From the NCBI RefSeq assembly GCF_902150065.1, contig NC_043995.1, positions 25,554,001 through 25,618,000 of the forward strand: a stretch of 64,000 nt of DNA, in the 5' to 3' direction. Positions 30,801 to 40,709 of the stretch are shown one piece after another. This DNA is from Myripristis murdjan (lineage: Eukaryota; Chordata; Actinopteri; Holocentriformes; Holocentridae). Position 1 is the stretch's first letter. Every line of letters begins with the position of its first letter. The notes under the pieces are model-generated. The model saw only the letters and a list, made by a program, of their open reading frames with translations. It ran no database searches and had not been told where the DNA came from. A program made the position numbers and the translations under genes.

Positions 30801-32208
30801 GAACTACGTATGGTGTAAAAAGGGCACTGCATACTGACATGAGAACCTCATCCCAACGGTGAGGGACTATGGAGGGAGCATCATGATTTGAGGCTGCTTT
30901 GCTGCCTCACGGCTTGGACCACTCGCCACCATCGACCACTATCATCGTACAGGTGATGTCAGGGTGTCTGCCAGCTGAAGCTCATTAAAGGTTGACCTGA
31001 ACAATGACCCTAAACATTGAAGTAAATCTACAACAGAATGGCTTCCAACAGAGAAAATCCACCCTTTGGAGTAGCCCAGTCAGAGCCCAGACCTGAATCC
31101 AATAGAGATGCTGTGGATGACCTCAAGAGAGCCGTTCCTACCAGACATCCTGAGAATATGGCTGAGCTGAAGCCCTTCTGTAAGGAAGTGTGCAAAATTC
31201 CTGCACAGCACTGTGAAAGTGTAATGGCTGTGTTCAATAAAGACATAAAATGTTAATTAATTGTGTATTAATTGTGTGGTTAAACACATTGTCTTACTTG
31301 TGACTTGCAGATGCAGATCAGATCACATTTTATGACCAATTCAAGCAGAAAACTAGGACATTTCAAAGGGTTCAATTACTTTCTCTTGACACTATAAGTC
31401 AAATCCTTTGTTATCACTGTTCCTTTTTCAGTGGTCTCCAGTCTCACCTTTTTAGTCAGAGGAACTGGTAGTTCTTTGACTCTGCCCACTATGGTTTAAT
31501 CAAGGGTAAAACCAGGTATGGTTTAACACTCAGCTACATCTCTGGATAATACATAACCTAAGAGAACTGCACCAAACACTGGATTTTAAATCCATATATT
31601 TTTAAAACTGTGTTTCAATAATGTTCAGATCTGTGATGGACTAACATACCTTCAACTGTAAGGTTCACCCTAGGATTAGTCATCCAGATTTGTGCTCCTT
31701 CATATCTGAAAGAATAGTTTCCACTGTCTGTTTTCTGCAGGTTGTTGATCCTAATACCACACTTATTTTGTGATTGTCTGCCAAAACTTTGAGAGCCAAG
31801 GTATTCCACTCTGCCTTCAAACTCCTGACTGACAGGATATTTTGGTGTGGTGCTGTAAATGACAGTGCCAGTAAAATTCTTGTTTGTCTCATGATACTCC
31901 GCATTTTTTATCCAATACCAGACTGCATTTCCTTCATTTGCTCTCATTTGAGTCGCATCGCCTGTACATCTAATTTCAATGCATGATCCTTCTTTGGCTC
32001 TCAGGTGTGTGTCAAATGTTTCAAAGAGCTTTGATGAGCAGGAGAAATCTGTGGTGGTGAAAACAGAGGTGGAACAGTCAGTCAGTGAAGTGCCATTCAA
32101 CCAGTTACAAAGACAATTTTTAAAATGTAATAAAACAAAAAGTATACCTATTGTTATGGCCAGAAACACCAGCCATCTGCAAGTTGAAGCCTTCATTTTA
32201 TGAATCAT
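18900..32208 (-). CDS. cd22: CD22-like (Siglec-2-like) inhibitory receptor, complete, 14 exons
   Basis: Exons 5' to 3': 32148-32208 (signal peptide), 31650-32048 (V-set), 28611-28880, 26716-26982, 26274-26531, 25797-26069, 24341-24622, 23409-23687, 22520-22777 (seven C2 domains), 22163-22244 (transmembrane), 21491-21548, 20261-20349, 20090-20168, 18900-19133 (tail). The total is 2889 nt (962 aa) with consistent phases. The V-set ends SGNYSFRYEGAQIWM, close to CD22's SGSYGLRM...KWM, and carries the Arg expected to contact sialic acid. C2 domain 1 (ENPCKITFEEPP) matches the CD22 second domain in style. The tail holds a classical ITIM (VNYASL) plus TVYCTV, DVYAKV, DVYENI, INYSVV and TQYSEV, which suggests phosphotyrosine-dependent inhibitory signalling. 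Mammalian CD22 has seven Ig domains; this has eight. Start: MIHKMKAS at 32208, or the second Met four codons later. A second, truncated copy lies at 50.6-55.9 kb. Confidence 0.85.
19459..19512 (-). repeat. Retroposon-tail fragment
   Basis: AAGCCTTTATTAGTCCCACC followed by GGGAAATTCACC resembles a common fish LINE/SINE 3' tail. It lies in the last intron of the CD22-like gene. Confidence 0.35.
20735..21050. repeat. Low-complexity quasi-palindromic repeat
   Basis: Words such as CACAAATTTACGAGAAAAA and TCTCAGAGT occur in direct order on the left and inverted on the right, around a short unrelated centre (about 20860-20910). It looks like an old dispersed fish repeat in an intron of the CD22-like gene; I cannot name the family. 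Confidence 0.4.
24051..24203. repeat. MITE-like element with about 48-bp inverted arms
   Basis: The arms at 24051-24098 and 24156-24203 are inverted copies: CTGGGGTCAG, then an A-rich run, then ACTAAATCTGCACTC on the left, and the reverse complement on the right. It lies in the intron between C2 exons 24341-24622 and 23409-23687 of the CD22-like gene. Confidence 0.6.
24899..24940. repeat. Perfect 20-bp hairpin with a 2-nt loop
   Basis: TAGGTTCCTATCAGTCCACA is followed by GA and then its exact reverse complement. The paralogous position at about 52041-52085 has no palindrome. Confidence 0.9.
26661..26689 (+). repeat. (GATA)n microsatellite
   Basis: A short run of GATA units in an intron of the CD22-like gene. 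Confidence 0.85.
27490..28005. repeat. Segment shared with 35463-36000
   Basis: About 0.5 kb of intron is nearly the same as intergenic sequence upstream of the IRG gene (shared words TTGATAATAGTCTCATTTAC and TCCACCAAGTTTTTCTTTCC). It is missing from the equivalent intron of the second CD22-like gene (54237-54875). Confidence 0.75.
28040..28160. repeat. MITE-like inverted repeat, related to 3150-3310
   Basis: GTAGACTCAAC near 28052 and GTTGAGTCTAC near 28096 form inverted arms. The right end, TTTTGCATAATGCCCCTTTA, is the inverted outer word of the element at 3150. A further half copy (TTTAGACTCAACTGGC) lies near 27357. Confidence 0.45.
29140..29640. repeat. Possible hAT-type dispersed repeat
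   Basis: The right side has a short palindrome (AAGGACCCCGGGGGGTCCTT) followed by CCACTTTGAAAACCACTGAG. That ending resembles those of vertebrate hAT-derived MITEs. The left boundary is uncertain. Confidence 0.3.
29702..31395 (+). mobile_element. Tc1/mariner transposon fossil in the V-C2 intron of the CD22-like gene
   Basis: Long terminal inverted repeats of 200 bp or more (left: AGAAAAAGTATATGAACCCT; right end reversed: AGAGAAAGTAATTGAACCCT) lie next to TA dinucleotides. Inside are decayed plus-strand pieces of a Tc1-type transposase: a helix-turn-helix part (about 30090-30240, ending TVHKWRQF), HGVHGRTPWRKPLLSK (about 30656-30703), and FAKERLDTAQHYWE (about 30749-30790). It carries an inserted LINE tail and an A-run, so it is inactive. 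The matching intron of the second CD22-like gene is only 206 bp and lacks it. Confidence 0.8.
30335..30612 (+). mobile_element. 5'-truncated LINE tail nested in the Tc1 fossil
   Basis: The frame reads RLPSGRRSIVPKCRTKRYKT-like (RLPSGRR, VPKCRTKRYK, then a short end), as at the C-terminus of many fish LINE ORF2 proteins. It is followed by an untranslated tail ending AATAAAATTTACTTACTTAT. It splits the Tc1 transposase remnant, so it inserted later. Confidence 0.55.
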
Positions 32209-32498
32209 ATTTACAGCTTAAAATCTGAAACAAAAACAGGTGCATGTGTCATTGTTCGACACCAGGCTTTGTGTGGAAACATTTGCGCTGGATTTGTACA
32301 TTTTTCTATTCTTTGTACATTTGCAAATTAATTTAAAAAGTTTATTTACACATGTATGACAAATATTCACTGTCTGTTCATGTGAACACTGTTGCTTCAT
32401 TTAATCCAGTTAATCCAGTCTCAGTCAGTCATTCTTCTTTTTTCAAGTAAGAAAATCTATCTAAAACTGAGGAAATCACACTGTCTACTATGTAAATC

Positions 32499-32503
<5 letters not shown>

Positions 32504-32572
<69 letters not shown>
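32504..32572 (+). repeat. (TG)n microsatellite with a CG-rich end
   Basis: A long perfect TG run grades into alternating CG/CA. It lies upstream of the CD22-like start; alternating purine-pyrimidine runs of this type can adopt Z-DNA. Confidence 0.85.
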
Positions 32573-32574
<2 letters not shown>

Positions 32575-33589
32575 ATGCGCACATATGACACACATACTTG
32601 TGCATGTGTGTGTGTGTTTGATAGCTGTGAAATGATCTGCCTTATTGCAATGGTGACACTTTTTGTGTGTAAAACATCCTGTAAAAAACAAAACTGCGCT
32701 GGAAATAACTCTAGTTATTTATCTGAAATTATTGACTTTGGGAAAAAAGGTTTCCTGATGTGCTACAGTATGTTAACTTACTGTTTTCTGCTTCATTGGC
32801 CATGCATTCATTCTTCACACCATAAGATACCACACCTAAAGACTTTCATATACTTACTGTACAGAATGACAAACACTGACTAATTTATTTTTTTACAGTA
32901 TATTGCATTTATTCTATTCCTTTAGTCTTTTTATTAGCAAAATATTGCTTTGTCCAAAAAGGAGAAAAAAAAAAAAACATCCAGTATTTTTAAAATTTCC
33001 ACAAATACACATAAAACCTGACATTTTTCGTGTTTAACATAAGAGCATAACACCTGTACATATATATGTATATTTACATTAGTTTTTTCTTTCTAAAAGC
33101 AGTGACAACAACAGTAACAGTTTAGACTGAGGCATAATTTACAAATCATCTCATTCCTACCTCAGTGGATCTTACAGCAGTCTGCAGCACACATCATCCA
33201 TCCTCATGTGCGACTGAAAAGCGATGTCCATAGACTCAAAATCACAAGACCCACAAGAATTTTGCATGTAAAATTAGGCAAACCAGATACCGGAGCCCAC
33301 TATATTTTTATCATCGGTGTGCACCTCACTGTAGGCATGATGTTAGCGAAATCTCACTTCCTCTATTCAGTGCTTTTGTGAAAGTGTAAGCTACTGCACA
33401 GCATTCGTAGGCAAAGACTTTGAACAAGCATGCTGCAGCTTACTCACCATCAGTTTGGAGAATTTTAAGTGAAAATGTATCAAAAAGATGCATAGATCAC
33501 TATTTAAAACATGTCTTCTATCCCAAAGGGGGAAAAAATAAATCTGAACTGACGGCAAACAGAGGAAATAACATGCACAAACAAAACTA
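32573..33589. other. Between the CD22-like 5' end and the IRG gene; probable IRG 3' UTR
   Basis: No exon is seen. The right half (33060-33589) is conserved with 56740-57095 in the second copy and directly follows the IRG stop codon, so part of it is likely 3' UTR. Confidence 0.4.
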
Positions 33590-34729
33590 TCACTTCCCAT
33601 CCCCCACTGCTGCAGCTACTATCTTCTCAGCATCAGCTGCCATCTCATCGATGGCCCCGTTTAGGGCCTGCAGCATAGCAGTGAAGGAGCGGCCTGCAGA
33701 ACGGGCATTTCGGGGCATCGCCATCTGCACCAGCCGGGATGAGACAGAGGACAAGTCCTTTTCCGCAGACACCAGCCGTTTTTTCACTTCCCCCTTAGTG
33801 ATCTCCACTGACAGGGTACAAGTCCGCAGATCTTTCAGTTTTTTGGGTTCTACGCCCCGCTGTCGGGCCAACCTCTCAACTGACTCGTCATCCAGGCCCA
33901 GTGATATCTGTGCTTTGTTCAGGATCCGCACTCCTACACTGGAATCCACCATGGAGGCCACCAGGGGAACAGGGATGGCTGACACCCCGCCAGAAAGCGA
34001 GGCGGCTGCCCACACCAGTGCTTTGAATGCATCCTTTTTCTGAGTGACCAGGCTCAAGGTGAGTATTGGCAGAGCTAGGAGGAGAGCGTTGGCCCGCACC
34101 TCTGGCAGGTCGCTGGCCATGTCATCCAACAGACTGGGGAAGTCAAACTTCTCCAAGGTGGAGGGTCTTACCATGTACACTTTAGGTCGTGCCACACCCT
34201 CTGATGTCAGCACCTCCAGACTGGCTTTCTTTTTGGCCTCCAGACTCTTTTCTGTGTCTTTTTCTGAAGCTAAGAGAACAAAGTATACTGTTTCTCGCTG
34301 GACTGAACGGGCCTCCAAGAACAACTCCACACAGTTTGGGTGGGGGCTCTGCGTGAACATCATTAAAACGGCATTATAGCGGAGGAACTTAACTCTGTCC
34401 ATGTATCCCTGGGGTTCAAACGGAGAGGTGGTCGGGACAGGTGGCAGATCCCACAGGCGGAAGTCAGGGTGTTTAGGGTTGGGGTAGCCTGCCACTCCCT
34501 CTGGGGGCGTAGGGGATGGAAACGGGGCTGCTCCCTCGTCCTCAGGGCCAAGGCCACGCAGGGCATTTAGAAATGTGGCCTTTTCAACCCCACGTTCCCC
34601 CACAATCCCTAAATTGATCCTGCTGATCAGCAGATCTTCCACTGCATCTTTGACATCTGATAATTTATTGTTCTCTATGGACTCTTTTAGGGTCTCCAGG
34701 AGGTTTAGGCTTTTGATGACATCAGCCAT
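33590..34729 (-). CDS. irgq: IRG-family quasi-GTPase (IRGQ-like), 379 aa
   Basis: Immunity-related GTPases are dynamin-like proteins acting on intracellular vacuoles and autophagy; IRGQ is a member that has lost normal nucleotide-binding motifs (family knowledge). Here one open exon encodes an N-terminal helical part, then G1 as GERGVEKAT where GxxxxGKS is expected. G3 reads FRLWDLPPVPT (usual LWDLPG), and the G4 position reads LLASEKD where TKxD is usual. KVYMVRPSTLEKFDFPSLLDDM matches the IRG G5 region, and a helical C-terminal domain with hydrophobic stretches follows. The IRG fold is therefore recognisable but GTP binding is doubtful. The ATG lies two bases after a CCACAG acceptor, so the 5' UTR is spliced. 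It sits between two Siglec-like receptors; IRGQ lies near PHLDB3 in human. A truncated paralogue is at 57018-57482. Confidence 0.78.
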   Translation of the reverse strand: MADVIKSLNLLETLKESIENNKLSDVKDAVEDLLISRINLGIVGERGVEKATFLNALRGLGPEDEGAAPFPSPTPPEGVAGYPNPKHPDFRLWDLPPVPTTSPFEPQGYMDRVKFLRYNAVLMMFTQSPHPNCVELFLEARSVQRETVYFVLLASEKDTEKSLEAKKKASLEVLTSEGVARPKVYMVRPSTLEKFDFPSLLDDMASDLPEVRANALLLALPILTLSLVTQKKDAFKALVWAAASLSGGVSAIPVPLVASMVDSSVGVRILNKAQISLGLDDESVERLARQRGVEPKKLKDLRTCTLSVEITKGEVKKRLVSAEKDLSSVSSRLVQMAMPRNARSAGRSFTAMLQALNGAIDEMAADAEKIVAAAVGDGK

Positions 34730-35462
34730 TTCTGTGGAAAAACATCAGAAGTCCTTTTGAGTATTCTGTCTCCAGGAGGGGACAGATCTCCATGATGTAT
34801 GTGGTAGCACAGGCATTTTTTTTAATGACAGCAAAGCATCAAAATTGTTCTTACAACACACTTGATAATAAAGGCGACACAGTTAACACTGACACCTTAA
34901 TGAAGACAAATTAAATTGGCAGCTTGACGGTGACAGCCCTGTATAAAACAAACCTACAGAGAAGAATCCTAAACACTCTTGTCTGTATTCTGCACCCTTA
35001 CCTCAGGCCTTCAGGAATAGATCTGTGTTCCCGATGGTCAAATGTAGATTTCTCTCCTGCTTTCGAGAGCTGACAGTATCTGGTTGATCTATTTAAAGCG
35101 TCCGTCCAGCTAGTGGAACATTCTAATCCTGTAAGCTCATTCTTAATCCAGAGTGAGCATTAAGCACACTCATGCATGCTGTGTACTGTACATTCATACT
35201 GAAAGCTGCCTGCTGTCATATAAACATATTTATATGCTCATTAGCAGACACCTATTTATAATGGAACCACACAACACTGGCTGTTTTATGGGGTTTTATT
35301 ATTATTTCTAATGATTTACTGTCCTCAAAAGCTTCACTTATGAACATCACTGAACTGCCCTATGTGAGCATAAAACACAATGCTGAGCAACAGTGACTAC
35401 TTTTTTATTTTCACTGCCTCCTACACCCAACTATTGCAGTGATATGATGGTGGTCATATATC

Positions 35463-36000
35463 ACATATTCATACATGCCTTGTGTTTATGTAATATTGAG
35501 ACAGATGTATATAGACAAGATATGTCTTTCACTTCCTTGATAATAGTCTCATTTACAGTATATATTTTGCATGATTCCTTTCTTTAACTTCCTGCCCGGT
35601 AGTTTTAAGATGTTAGCAATAAAGAGGAAGAAAGGTGCATAATGTTGTTTGAAATCAGTCCACCAAGTTTTTCTTTCCTCTCTCTTTCAAACAGAAACAG
35701 ATAAACAAAAGCTCTGACAGCTGCTTGGTGTCTCAGGTTTTCACATCTGGCCTCTCTTTCACAGCAGACAGTCTACTCTATGTTGACCACAACACTCAAT
35801 TTCCAAGTGATTTCTTCTCAACTATATGAATAGGGGTTCATTTCTGTAATGATTATGGTAATAAAAAAGAATTTGGACTTGTGAAATGAAAAAGTATATG
35901 ATTCGATGCCGAGTAATGTGTAGGCTATGATCCTGTGAATCCCAATGACACTTCCTAGTTACTGCAGGTAAGGCAGTTTAAATGCATTTTCCTGATATGT
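35463..36000. repeat. Segment shared with 27490-28005
   Basis: Intergenic copy of the 0.5 kb segment in the CD22-like intron. Its right end (TTCCTAGTTACTGCAGGTAA, then ATGCATTTTCCTGATATG) also recurs at about 57735-57785, which suggests the intergenic location is the older one. Confidence 0.7.
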
Positions 36001-36044
36001 AACAATAGTCAGATATAATTGTCCCCGCTCTTCAAAATGTATTC

Positions 36045-36050
36045 TTTATT
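36045..36050 (-). terminator. Candidate poly(A) signal of receptor C
   Basis: A minus-strand AATAAA hexamer, 1.7 kb past the receptor C stop. The same hexamer in the same context occurs in the second copy at 57829-57834. Confidence 0.35.
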
Positions 36051-38599
36051 TAAAAAAGGCAATAAAGGCAACACAAAGTGGCAAACACATTTGTCATTAT
36101 CAGCTATTTAGATTTTCATTTTAGTTTTTCTCTCTGAGCTTTAAATAGTAAAGATGTCATCCGCATACACATTTGTAACTTAAATATTCAACGCTCAAAA
36201 ACAAAATAATAATAAGCATCATACCAGTAAAGGAGTCTACTTTTCATTTTTCATTCTCCTGTAACAAATGAAATGAAACAGCACTCGAGATCTAATAATA
36301 CCTGAGAACGTGTGGCTGATATGATGAGACATGAAACTGTGGTAACCTCAGAAAATATTCATTGGCCAACCAGAGAGAAGTTCAATGATGCTTTTGTAAT
36401 AACAGCAAAAAATGTTTGTCTTTACCAACAACACTGCGACAGACGCATCTGTGCCATATGACAAGTTTCCTCCAAGGTAGCATATGTACATAACATTAAA
36501 GGATAAAAAAGAAAAACAGCAGAATCAAACATTTTTGACGAACTCAACATTTTCTATAAGATTTGCCGAGTTCGTCTGTTTTCAATACAGCATGTTATAG
36601 TAAAGTGGATATGTCGTAAGAGTCTTAATTCAATATAACAACAAAACGGTGCACTTCTGAGAAATAAGGAAGTAGGGAAGCGGTGTACAAGCCTTTCAGG
36701 GTGTAAAGCTGTCTGAAGAGTCAAGGGACATTTGTTGAGTTCATAATTTGAGCAAACTGTTTCCTCCTGTTGCAGTGACATTGTTTATTCCCCCAAGAGT
36801 TTCAAGATTTTAGACAAAACTTTTAAGTTACAATTTTGCATGGAAAAAGCCTTCTTTAAGATAAAATAATACACTTGGATGTTGGCAGTGTTGTAACTGC
36901 ATGGTTTTGACAAATAAACACAAACAAACACGAGTCTCTGAGATGAGACGCAGGGAATTCGGTCCCCAGTTGTGCTTGAACATACCACAAAGGGCACATC
37001 AGATATTAATTGCTTTTTTGCAAAGTTTGTACATTGTTTTTTTAATCTTTTCCTGCCCGCAAACTACAGATGCAAATTAGCTACTTTGCTAATTTTGTCT
37101 CAGCTACTGTGCTGTGCACAGTCCCTGACAAATAAACTCACAAACCGAGGTAAGCTAAACTTTGTGTCTGGTCTATGTCTATGTATAACTAACCCCCGCA
37201 AAGTCAAACCCAATGCAAAATTAGATCAAGGGGTGCGTTGAGCAAGAGCAGAACTGGGAGGCACTACGCCCCCCCCCCTCTGCACTGACCAGGGGCGCAC
37301 ATTGCGAGTGTGCAGAATGAGACAGGGACTAATTTATGAAACCCAACCTTCTGTCATGTAACATCATCATATTTGCATGCAAAAAAGATTATTATGGGGA
37401 ATTTCAATTGCATTGCATATTGTATACTTAATGAAGAACAGAGTTGATTTGTATAAAATTGTTTGCACAACATGACAGAGCATCATAGCATCCACGTACA
37501 GAGGTGTGAAGCCTCTCACTTCTGCTTATTTTGGCTGAATTTAACTGCTGAGGAGCACAGCACAGTGGTCGAAAGTTTACACAAGATCATCATTTACAGT
37601 TGGAAACAAGATTATCAAAGCCTCTGAGCAAACTGTAAGCAACCAGATACATTTGAGCCCAAGCAAATCCTCAAAGTCAACAGACATTAAAATAATCAAA
37701 CCAAATACAAGCATCAGTCTCAACAGACCCAGAACAACAACAGCATGATGTGTCACTCCTTCTCACCCAGAATAGCCTTCACATTGGAATATAACGCTAC
37801 ATCCTCACCTCCCTCCCCCTCCAGCATTGGGTGTTTCGTCTCCTCATCCTCCTTCATCACTGCCTCCCCCACCTCCTCTTCCTCGTTCTCCTCCTCCTTC
37901 TTCAACATTTCACTCTCCTCACCACCGTCCTCTTGTATCTGCTCCTTCTCTTCTTTCTTGATTTCGGCGTACTCTGTCTCTATGACCTCTTGCTTCTTCT
38001 CTGGGTCATCAGGACTCTTCTTCTTCAGTAGGGAGTAGTCGATGCTGGCGTAGTCCCCGTCTGTAAGTCCCCCGTCAACACCTGATCTCACCACAGCCTC
38101 GCTGCTCGGGGCTCCACTTTCAGCTCGTCCTTCTTCTTCTACTTCATGTCCTACATTTGCCTGGTAGTTGCAATGTGGATGGGTCAGTCATTTGCCAACT
38201 AAAACATTGCTTAAAGCTACCTACCTATGAGATTTGTACATAGTTTTCAGCCTCATAATTCAAAACATTGCCAGGTAAAATGTCTTGAGAAAAGTCAGAG
38301 ATGCGCAGTATCAAGAATCAGTTAGAGTAATGCCACATAAGATCATTAAATAGATGAATAATCACTGATGACTGAAATGACGAGCTGTAGAGATAAATGT
38401 AAATACCGGCTGATCTTGGGAAGTCACCATCTCCAGGGTCTCAGACAGATTTTTGGAGTTCTTCTTTTTTTTCCTAAGCATAAATGTTATCAAATATTAT
38501 TCAACAGCAAAAAAAATTACAAAAATCTGCTAAAGTGGATTTTTTTATTATATCAATTCCACATAAGGTGTAATTTGACACCGTAACTCTGGGTTTGCT

Positions 38600-38925
38600 G
38601 CAGTTACACAGGGTGTCCCCCAGGGGTCAGCGCTTGATGCCCTTCTTTCCCTTCAGTTGAATCATGCATCACTACCCCATCATTTTGTTTGGTTTTATAT
38701 TTCCTCTAAGTCTGCTGCCTCCAGGAGATCAAAACTTTGATGGCCTGTAATTTCCAACTACTCTGTGCTAATAAAACTGAGGGCATCTTCAATGCTTCAA
38801 AATTCACTCTTTCAAAGGTTCTAGTTCCACCATCTCTGAAGATGGCAGCAGTACCTCCCTGTAAAGTCAAATTAAAAGCTCTGAGATCATCTTGCACATC
38901 AACTTCTCATTTTAACCCAACATAA
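38600..38925 (+). mobile_element. LINE (L2-like) reverse-transcriptase fragment, copy 1
   Basis: Plus-strand pieces read GVPQGSALDALL (the RT motif is usually GVPQGSxLGPLLF) and later DIKTLMACNFQLLCANKTEG, as in fish L2/Maui-type elements. It lies in a receptor C intron. A longer fragment lies at the same place in the second receptor (59162-59413), so it predates the segmental duplication. Confidence 0.6.
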
Positions 38926-39662
38926 AGAAATGCTTTTTTCCCCCCACCTCCATATTACCTCCCCCATCACTCTCCCAAACTAGCGCTGAAACCCTAATCT
39001 GTTCATTTGCAACATCTTGATTGGACCACTGCAATGGCATGCTCACGGGATTAAAGTCCAAACCCATCAATGAAGTGCAAATCATTCAAAACGATCCAGC
39101 AGTTACTAGTCCTTCATTACCTCATCATTACCTTAAGATTACTTACCCTTTTTGTGTCCCCACAAGTAAACTGGTAGCTAATTTGGAGAAGTTACTAAGT
39201 ACTTCATCACTTGAGGGACCACAGAAAGGGAAAGTAATCTTCAGATAATGCTGAAATAATGAGGAGTAACCTATTAGCTACTCAGCATTACACAAAACTT
39301 GGGGGTGCACAAAAACAGTGACCAGTGTTTAGTAATGAATGAATGAATGAGTTGTTACTAGTTTGGTGCAGAGTTAATCAGTAATGACTCATTTTTGGTC
39401 AGCATGATGATTTACAGATGTTCATGAACTAATCATTAACTAGTGATTCATTAGTATAGGATCTCCCAGTCTGTTCTGTAGGAATTATTAAGGAAGTGCT
39501 TGTTAAAGATTCATCACGTATCAGGTGGTTCCTGATTCGTCCCTCACCAGTTTCTCAATTAACTAATCATTCATTATTAGTTATTCTATGAAATTTAATT
39601 AGGTGTTACTCAAGAATTGTACACTAACTAATGGATTACAAGCAGGTAATTACTCATTCATT

Positions 39663-39695
39663 CAAAATGTTGTGTACCTTATCATAAAGTGTTAC
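39663..39695. repeat. Single MITE terminus
   Basis: GTACCTTATCATAAAGTGTTACC resembles the terminus of the intact element at 49206-49493. I did not find a matching left end. Confidence 0.35.
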
Positions 39696-39734
39696 CATGA
39701 AATTGCTGTTCCTTTATGTTAAATCAATCATGTT

Positions 39735-39785
39735 AAGTCAGTCTCATTTGTATAGCCCAGTATCCCAGAATCACATTGTGTCATT
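39735..39785 (+). repeat. Retroposon-tail fragment
   Basis: TAAGTCAGTCTCATTTGTAT followed by AGCCCAGTATC resembles a common fish LINE/SINE word (caatttcatttatatagccc). Confidence 0.3.
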
Positions 39786-40709
39786 ATGTTTCTGTTGTTT
39801 CCCTGAACTTGTGCAAGATGACCAGCCTGGGTTTTTTGAAAGGCAGCATTAAATAAAAATGTATTGTTATTTGGACATTATAATACACAACCTGGAATTC
39901 ATGGCAATGACAAAAATGAACAAGAATACAATAAATCCAGAGAAGAAAACTCGATAACGTACCTACAGCATCTCCTTGTCAGACAGCAGATGACTGCTGA
40001 AAGGACAACGCCGATCAAAAACGCAATGATAGTTTCCAGCCGCGTGACAACAAAACCCAAAACTTCATTATACAGACCTGCAGACAAGAAAAACAAATTG
40101 TGAACAAATCCATGCTTTTTTGTTTTATTGCGGTTGCTGCCCGCAGTTCTCAGTGTTGACAAAAGTTATGTTTTATTCTTAGAAGATTTTTCTTTCTTTT
40201 ATGATGCAGCTTGCCCTAAGACTGTACAAATTAACAGTAGGTTACAGCACAAAATAGGTACTGAAAGTGTCCTAAATTCATGATCTGTGACAGGATGTGT
40301 TTAACACTGAGTGGTTACCCTCTTGTTCTGTCTTGGTTTTTCTGATGATGGTGAGGTTTGTTTTTACTTCCCCAGTCACAGCGCTGCTGCTGACACACTC
40401 CACAGTGGTGTTGTTGAGTTCCCCCGCAGCCAGGACGATGGTGCTGTTGACAGTGGAGCTTGACACAGTGGTAGTGATGGAGTAATCAGCCTGGCTCTCC
40501 AACAACGGCCATTTGATGGAGGGCAAGGGAACCCCCAGGCTGATACACACACAAGTCAGGACGTCCGACTCAACCACACACTCAGAACCATTTTGGATCT
40601 TTGGACGGACTGGAGGAATGAGGGCAGTGTCACAACATCACAGGAAAGAAAAGATCATGTAGGATATGCAAATAAATGTCCCCTCCAAGAATCTAAACAC
40701 AGTACTCAC

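Larger units (their letters stand above)
34730..37752. other. Between the IRG gene and receptor C; probable receptor C 3' UTR
   Basis: It contains the IRG promoter and 5' UTR region (about 34730-35100), the 35463-36000 segment shared with the CD22-like intron, and a stretch conserved with 57720-58610. The last part probably holds the long 3' UTR of the minus-strand receptor gene. A C-run lies at 37269-37278. No further coding exon is seen. Confidence 0.4.

Noticed and set aside
32049-32208. Continuous frame joining the signal exon to the V-set, as a type II membrane anchor
   Set aside because: The 99 nt have proper donor and acceptor sites, and the paralogue has a 14-nt indel there, so it is better read as an intron; retention is listed only as a possibility.
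33420-34043. 207-aa plus-strand open frame
   Set aside because: Antisense shadow of the IRG coding sequence.
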